Shown here: in pieces, positions 53,201 through 62,200 of the stretch
How positions within the stretch are numbered: the first letter of the stretch is position 1
Layout: each line of letters opens with the position of its first letter
Source: Choristoneura fumiferana
Taxonomy: Eukaryota; Arthropoda; Insecta; Lepidoptera; Tortricidae
Assembly: GCF_025370935.1 (NCBI RefSeq)
Contig: NC_133501.1
Span: 3,662,565-3,726,564, forward strand
Direction: 5' to 3'
DNA length: 64,000 bases
The notes under the pieces: generated by a model
What the model was told of the DNA's origin: nothing
The model's database searches: none
Seen by the model: the letters and a program-made list of their open reading frames with translations, nothing else
Position numbers and translations under genes: made by a program

Positions 53201-56200
53201 CAGGACAGCTACAGCAACCAGGACAGTCGCAGCAACCAGGACAGCCGCAGCAACCAGGACAGTCGCAGCAACCAGGACAGCCGCAGCAACCAGGACAGCC
53301 GCAGCAACCAGGACAGCCACAGCAACCAGAACAGCCACAGCAACCAGGACAGCCGCAGCAACCAGGACAGCCGCAGCAACCAGGACAGCCGCAGCAACCA
53401 GGACAGTCGCAGCAACCAGGACAGCCGCAGCAACCAGGACAGCCGCAGCAACCAGGACAGCCACAGCAACCAGAACAGCCACAGCAACCAGGACAGCCGC
53501 AGCAACCAGGACAGCCGCAGCAAATAGGACAGTCGCAGCAACCAGGACAGCCGCAGCAACCAGGCCAGACAGCAACCAGAACACAGCAACCAGGACAGCC
53601 GCAGCAACCAGGACAGTCGCAGCAACCAGGACAGCCGCAGCAACCAGGACAGCCGCAGCAACCAGGACAGCCGCAGCAACCAGGACAGCCGCAGCAACCA
53701 GGACAGCTACAGCAACCAGGACAGTCGCAGCAACCAGGACAGCCAAGCAACCAGGACAGCCGCAGCAACCAGGACAGCCACAGCAACCAGAACAGCTACA
53801 GCAACCAGGACAGCCGCAGCAACCAGGACAGCCGCAGCAAATAGGACAGTCGCAGCAACCAGGACAGCCGCAGCAACCAGGACAGCCACAGCAACCAGAA
53901 CAGCCACAGCAACCAGGACAGCCGCAGCAACCAGGACAGTCGCAGCAACCAGGACAGCCGCAGCAACCAGGACAGCCGCAGCAACCAGGACAGCCGCAGC
54001 AACCAGGACAGCCGCAGCAACCAGGACAGCCGCAGCAACCAGGTACCTCAGCAACCAGGTCAGACCAGCCAGTCAACCAATACAACCGGTCAACCAGGAC
54101 AGCCACAGCAACCAGGACAGTCCTCAGCAACCAGGACAGCCGCAGCAACTAGGACAGTACTTAGGACAGAGAGAAACAGGACGAGCGTACGAGCTCATAC
54201 GACTACGAAATATCAAGGTCATCGCCATAAACGACCACGTCATCCGAAAAAAGCCATTCAACCGCAGCAACCTGGTGTACTTAAGAAACCAGGACAGCCG
54301 CTGCAACCAGGACAGCCGCAGCAACCAGGACAGCCGCAGCAACCAGAACAGCCGCAGCAACCAGGACAGCCACAGCAACCAGAACAGCCACAGCAACCAG
54401 GACAGCCACAGAAACCAGGAGTACCTCAGCAACCACGGGAGCAGCAGCAACCAGGACAGCTGCAGCAACCAGGACAGCCGCAGCAACCAGGACAGCCGCA
54501 GCAACCAGGACAGCCGCAGCAACCAGGACAGCTACAGCAACCAGGACAGCCGCAGCAACCAGGACAGTCGCAGCAACCAGGACAGCCGCAGCAACCAGGA
54601 CAGCCGCAGCAACCAGGACAGCCGCAGCAACCAGGACAGCCACAGCAACCAGGACAGCCGCAGCAACCAGGACAGCCGCAGCAACCAGGACAGCCGCAGC
54701 AACCAGGACAGCCGCAGCAACCAGGACAGCCGCAGCAACCAGGCCAGCCACAGCAACCAGAACAGCCACAGCAACCAGGACAGCCGCAGCAACCAGGACA
54801 GTCGCAGCAACCAGGACAGCCGCAGCAACCAGGACAGCCGCAGCAACCAGGACAGCCGCAGCAACCAGGACAGCCGCAGCAACCAGGACAGCCGCAGCAA
54901 CCAGGACAGCCGCAGCAACCAGGAGCCCTCAGCAACCAGAACAGCCGCAGCAACCAGACAGATGCAGCAACCAGGACAGCCGCAGCAACCAGGACAGTCG
55001 CAGCAACCAGGACAGCCGCAGCAACCAGGACAGCCGCAGCAACCAGGACAGCCGCAGCAACCAGGACAGCCGCAGCAACCAGAACAGCCACAGCAACCAG
55101 GACAGCCACAGAAACAAGAAGTACCTCAGCCACCAAGTCAACCTGACCAGCCAAGTCAACCAATACAACCGGGTCAACCAGGACAGCCACTGCAACCAGG
55201 TCAATACGAAGAAACTGAAGGTGAGAGAAAAATACTTATGAGGCAAGAGACAAACAGGTTCGAAAAGTACGATGACTTCTCATACAACTACGAAGCAGAT
55301 CAATTTGGTCATCGCCATAAACGGCCGCGTTATCCCAAAAAGCCAGTTCAACCGCAGCAACCTGGTGTACTTAAGAAACCAGGACAGCCAAGTGAACCAA
55401 GCCAACCAGGACAGCCAAGTGAACCAAGCCAACCAGGACAGCCAAGTGAACCAAGCCAACCAGTACAACCAAGTCAACCAGGTCAGCCAGGACAACCAGG
55501 AAAGCCAGGTAGATACTTAATTTTTCAATCTAACGCAGGGGTCTTCAAACTTTTTGACTTACGGGCCACACTGCACTTAAAGTAAATTCGTGCGGGCCAA
55601 GACTTTGGCTGGCCATGGGGGTAATACATTAGTTAAGTAGACTTAATCTTCAGGGGGTACATAGATACGAGTAACGCATAAGGAACGCACTTGGTGTTGA
55701 TCATGTTCATGAGTGGCTATCTATGATTATTTTTTACGATAAATAAATACACTACAACAATATGCGATGCGACCCAGGTAAAATGCGACTAAAAATATTT
55801 GCGGCTAACTAAATAGGCTATTGATAATACATGCTACATCAAAATTTACTACTGTTGTAAACATCTATTGAAAACATTGACTTATATTCTACCGATAGAC
55901 AAGACTTTTCATGTCAACAATATGTTTATTTATTTATTCCTCTTAATGGCGGTCATAAGGCTTGGGCCAATGTCAGTTAAACTAAAGATAAATATCAAAT
56001 ACCGGATTGTCACAAGACGTCATCGCTATATCTAGATTATACACCGCAGTAGTGACACAGCTATTTTACCTACAAAACATAATTATAATGCTCAGATGCA
56101 AATAGATTTTTTCGAAAAAAAACGGAAACTTGTAACTGCATTTTTTAAACAATTGAAAGAAAAGATCTTAATCTTTTTACTGTTGTAAAAATCTATTAAA

Positions 56201-59200
56201 AATATATGCGAGTAACAAAGTATACCACCGATATACACGCTACGACAAAATACGCTATCACGGCGAAACGCGAATAGGTGAAAAGCTACAAGGATTTTTT
56301 GATTTCGAGGTATACGACTAACAAACGAGGTAGATGATCCCTAGGTGACCGAAGTCCGAAGGAAGGAGCTTCGGAAGTTGTATTTATTCCTCTGAGTTGA
56401 GAAGCATCGATGTCACGATGCAAGATGTTAAAGTTTCTGTATTTGTAAACCTCAGGGACTTAGGCCGTCTTGCAGGAAAAACATAAATCTAGATTTAGTA
56501 GTTAATCCAGGCTTAAGCTTGACAGTTCCATACAATTTGACACTACTAAACTGAGCTTAACGCTAACTCGAGATTTATGTGTTTACTGCAAGTGGGCCTT
56601 AGGGACCTTTAACTGGTCGGTCAATCCGGTAGGAGATCTTCCTGGGCTCGTTTGCCATTCGTATTTCCAATTACTAACAATTTCTCCAGGCACCCATGAC
56701 CCTTTAGCATTATGTGGCTAATAAATCCATAATATAGCCCAAAAAAGACCGAATCAGATGCGGAGCTGACTGCCAATCTTCACTAGTTGGAGAGGCACTT
56801 GAAGAGATGTCCAAAAAAATTAAATAGTCTTTCTCAAACACGAAATCGACGCGCAAGGGTACATTGGCGTTTCGTTGGTGGTATTACCACGGTAATACCA
56901 ACGTCATCATGGCTTATGGCATATGAAAGATGGCAAGCAGCGTCTATGGTGGTGCGACATTTACTCCACGTACGACCACATATTGACAAATGGCCAGTCG
57001 TGCCCAATATTAAATACCAATCGTGTCAATCAAGTCAAAAACATAACGTTCCTGAGTCACAAACCGCATCACCCACAAAGTTTGAGAAGATTTTTTTTTT
57101 ACATATTTTTTTAAATAATTTTTATTTTATATAAAACTAAATTTCAATAAAATCAATCGAAATAAATCAACGAAACTAAAAAATCATAATTATGTAGTAA
57201 TGCATGAAAAATAAAAGGTACATATAGTAGTGAACAATTGTTTCCACTGTTGCTATTTTTTTCCTCGCAATCGAAGAGAAAGGCAGTGTAAAACTCGAGC
57301 ATTATACTAGTTTTCCCCTCGACGTGTCTATCCATTTGGCTATTGAACGTCTTGGGCAAAATGGTTCGTTTTATGCTCTTGTTGTACAATCTACTATTTC
57401 TATGAGATGACTTATCGGAAAAGTACTACAAAAAATAACATTTTCAATTAACATCATTTTCATATCCACTGAAAAACGTCCATTGCTGAGACCGTATTGT
57501 CCAACGCACTGATCTTCGCGATCGCATACGCCATCTCTTTCTACCCTCACCTTAAACCGTCTGACAGAAAGAAGTGGTGTAAATGATTGTAATTCCAAGT
57601 CTGTTAAGCAATAAGGCCTGAAGACTGGATTCGATTTGTAGCATTCGAACATGGCGGATGTTAATATCTAATTTTGCTATTTCTGTTTGAAGTATAATTT
57701 TCATAGTGTTTTATGCGAAGATTAACCTTAACAGTGAACAGTGATTACAAAATTCTATATTGCTCTCGTGTCTGTCATTTTTTAATGCGCAAGTTGTCTC
57801 CACGTGGTTTCTGGAACTTAACTACTATCAAGTTGCAAAAACTACAATCACCGTACACGGTCCCTCTCAAAGAGAGTTTACTTTGACACTGGCGAAATTG
57901 TCCTATTAATTAGGACAGAAAAGCCATATTTTCAAAGAGAAGAAGAAGAAGCCTCAAGACAAAAGCCTCTCAAAGAGTTCCACAGTAATCGGTACTGTGC
58001 TGCCTCCTTCCAACTGGTTCCGGCCGTACTACGTTTTGTCTTTCGGTTCGCAGTCACAACTACAATTCAACTGCCCCATTGCTCGTCGGTGACCTGAGGA
58101 ATGTGACCTGCCCACTGCCCACCACTGCCACTAAAGTCTGGCAACTTTCTGAGCTTCATTTCTTACTTAGGTTCTTTCAGCACATCCCCGGAGCCCAAAT
58201 GGCAAAAACGGAACCCTTATAGTTTCGCCATGTCTGGCTGTCTGTCTGTCTGTCCGTCCGCGGCTTTGCTCAGGGACTAGCGATGCTAAAAAGCTCTAAT
58301 TTTGCACGAATATGTATGTAAACTATACCGACAAAATGGTACAAAAAAAAAATCCAAAAAAAATTTTTTAGTGTACCTCCCATAGACGGACAGTGGGGGT
58401 GATTTTTTTTTCTCATCCAACCTTGTAGTTGGGGTATCGTTGGATAGGTCAAAGCATTAAAATCGGTAAAATCATTAAGGGTTAGCAGACGATTTTTCGA
58501 TTGAGTAATTTGTTTGCAAAATATTCAACTTTACGGGCGTTTCCGAAACGCTCTTCCCCGGTTTTTATTTTTGATCTAAATCACGGATGGAAAAATTTGA
58601 TAATACCTCGCTCCGTCGCTCTGTGGCAAATAGCTTTCTTATGAAGTCCACAAAGCTATATAACCTTATTGTTTATTACCAGGTGAACCAGGACAACCAG
58701 GACAGCCAGGTGAACCAGGTCAACCAGGACAGCCAGGACAGCCAGGTGAGCCAGGACAACCAGGTCAACCAGATCAACCAGGACAGCCAGGCCAACCGGA
58801 GCAATCAGGTGGTTCAAAGAATCCTGAACAACCGAAACAACCAAAAGAGCCAAGTCAACCAGAAAACCAGGACAGCCAGGACAACCAGGACAGCCAGGCC
58901 TACCGAGCAACCAGGTGGTTCAAAGAATCCTGAACAACTGGAAGAAAACCAAATCATACCCATGTCAACCAGGACAACCAGGAAGTCCACCAGGACAGCC
59001 AGGTGAACCAGGTCAACCAGGACAGCCAGGACAGCCAGGTGAACCAGGACAACCAGGTCAGCCAGGACAACCAGGACAGCCAGGACAACCAGGTCAACCA
59101 GATCAACCAGGACAGCCAGGCCAACCGGAGCAATCAGGTGGTTCAAAGAATCCTGAAAAACCAGAACAACCAAAAGAGCCAAGTCAACCAGGACAACCAG

Positions 59201-62200
59201 GGCAACCTGGACAGCCAGGTGAACCAGGACAACCAGGTCAACCAGGACAGCCAGGTGAACCAGGACAGCCAGGTGAACCAGGACAACCAGGTCAACCAGG
59301 ACAGCCAGGTCAACCAGGACAACCAGGGCAGCCAGGAAAACCAGGACAACCAGGGCAACCAGGACAACCAGGACAGCCAGGACAACCAGGACAACCAGAT
59401 CAACCAGGACAGCCAGGCCAACCGGAGCAATCAGGTGTTCAAAGAATCCTGAAAACCAAAACAATCAAAAGAGCCAAGTCAACCAGGACAACCAGGGCAA
59501 CCAGGACAGCCAGGTGAACCAGGACAACCAGGTCAACCAGGACAGCCAGGTGAACCAGGACAGCCAGGTGAACCAGGGCAACCAGGTCAACCAGGACAGC
59601 CAGGTCAACCAGGACACCAGGTCAACCAGGACAGCCAGGTGAACCAGGTCAACCAGGACAACCAGGACAGCCAGGTGAACCAGGACAACCAGGTCAACCA
59701 GGACAACCAGGACAGCCAGGACAACCAGGTCAACCAGATCAACCAGGACAGCAAGGCCAACCGGAGCAACCAGGTGTTCAAAGAATCCTGAAAACCCAGA
59801 ACAACCAAAAGAGCCAAGTCAACCAGGACAACCAGGGCAACCAGGACAGCCAGGTGAACCAGGACAACCAGGTCAACCAGGCCAACCAGGGCAACCAGGT
59901 CAACCAGGACAGCCAGGTGAACCAGGTCAACCAGGACAGCAAGGCCAACCGGAGCAACCAGGTTGTTCAAAGAATCCTGAACAACCTGAACAACCAGAAG
60001 AGCCAAGTCAACCAGGACAACCAGGACAGCCAGGTGAACCAGGTCAACCAGGTCAACCAGGACAACCCGGACAGCCAGGACAACCAGAACAGCCAGGCCA
60101 ACCGGAGCAACCAGGTAAAGAAGACGAAACAGACATTAAAAAGAAGATCGAGAAATCAGAAAGCGATACAGAAATAGCCGACGAAACTGAAGAAGAGAGG
60201 GAAACGCGCATTAGAATGATGAAAGAAGAAGAGATTATAGTGAACAAGTTCGAAACGGGATCCGGGGAGAAACCTACCGCGCCTGGAACACCGACGGCTT
60301 CGGAAACACCTGATGAAAAGAAGGGAGGCAAGCTAGCGGTGCAGAAAGGAACTAAGGGTGAGTGTAACATTTTTTTCCAATTTTTAACAGAATAAGAAAC
60401 GGCACGCGTAAGAAACTTTAGGACTGTCGTCATCCGACACCAAAAAATTTGAAGCATGCTGGGCACGCTCCAGCCTCTGGTAGGCGAAATACAGGGTTTC
60501 GACATTTTTAATATACATAATTATCATAGTCTTTTCATTTGTATACCAATATTATGTTGGTTTATAAATAAGAATAAGAAATAAAAGTAACCTTTTTCCG
60601 TCAACATAAAGTCAAGACATCTATTTGGGCTTTCTTCAGATTTATGTTGACGATATTGTATCCAAGCAAGAGGTCTTCCTGCCGTCTCAATACATTTCAG
60701 TCATCCCCGGCCTGCTCTCATAATGACAGCGTTTAAGCTATAGTTCTCGCCCAGTGAGAATTAAGAACTTCACGCACATTACATGACATCACTGAACGCT
60801 TCACTAGTGTACACATGGTAAACTCTGTTTCTACAGCAGCCGAAAAAACGAACATTGACCAAGTAATTATTTTGTCCGATGCACTTTTTTATTACCTCTT
60901 AGTACAAATTTTCCAAGTATAGGCTGTTTGTGGCCACTCAAGACAATTAAACTTGTTGTATCATGGTTTGGAATGACATTGAGAGATACATGCGAAAAGT
61001 TGTCCATAGTAAGTTTTTTCGCCTGCCGTACAAAGAAACAGAGTATACCTGCACTCACGAAGTTTTCCTTAACCTCATGTTAAATTACAATAGCCTAAAT
61101 CAATTTACTATTAATTCTACAATGTCTAATTTTAAACTTAACAATCTTAGCTACATAAAATAAAATAAAACTTACATAATATAAAAATAGAACCTAAAAC
61201 TAAAACAAATTACATAAAGAGTACTCCTTAGGCAAGGTCCCGAAGATGCTGACATCGTTCCTCTTTGAAATAGCTAGGCTTATTCTTTGTCCGAGGAAGC
61301 TAACAGCTCTTCGGTCACCTGTGAAGTCTACTAACCTTTTCGAAATTTCTTTAAAAAGTATTATTATTACTGCAGGCGTTTAACGCCTCAGCATAATGCT
61401 GAGTCAGCGGCCGTTTCACTTTTGCGAGGACACACAAAATCATATATTTTAATTTTTGTATTTCTTTTTTTTTTGGTTTATTTGTGTTTGTTGTTGTTGT
61501 TTTTTGTTTGGTTGTATTTGTGTGTCTTTGTGAACGTGAATAAATGTCTTCTATTTCTATTTCTATTTCTATTATTTTTATTTTATATTTCAATTGTAGT
61601 TTTACACATAACTTGCGTAAACCTTAGCGTTCCAACCCACGCCTCTCTGCTTGAGAGGTGGTATATATATGTATAGCTCAAACCATGCAGGGATTTACAC
61701 CACGGGACGGGTCACCGGAGTCACTCCAGGAAGTCGTCAGCAACGTGAAGGGTCTGCCTGCTAGGCTTCCTCCAGGAGCTAGGCTGGCATGAATAGTGCC
61801 TACAGCCAATCACGCAAAATAGGCGCAATAATTGAATACCTACTGGCTGTATACTCGTACTATGGAAGTGCAAAATTCGATCTTCGTATCTTGCCGGCCG
61901 TCCCGCTGACTGGCTGACGCAAATAAATTATTGAATATAAGTTAGAGGAACGGTACGATACGAACTTCGGTTTTCGAATGTCGTAATAGCCTCTCTGTAC
62001 CACCTATATCTTTAGCTCAAACCACTAGGCCAGAACTTTTTAACCCGCATTTCTATTTTTCAGAAATCTTGCACGCTCTCGAGACGAGTATGAATCTGAA
62101 GATCCTCATTCTGCCTAACGGTCCAAACAACAAGAACTGCTTCTGCACTTGCGACAACACAGCCAACCCTCGAATCATCCCAACAGCAGCGCTACCACCT

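Larger units (their letters stand above)
50560..55130 (+). repeat. 18-bp tandem repeat (cagccgcagcaaccagga)n (coding)
   Basis: Encodes Q-P-Q-Q-P-G. Ordered into a larger unit of 1,056 bp (compare 51180 and 52236) bounded by the charged spacer. Confidence 0.92.

Noticed and set aside
56787..57134. 115-residue ORF in the large intron
   Set aside because: No recognisable domain, contains a palindromic ggtattaccacggtaatacc, no expression evidence; probably chance or repeat sequence.
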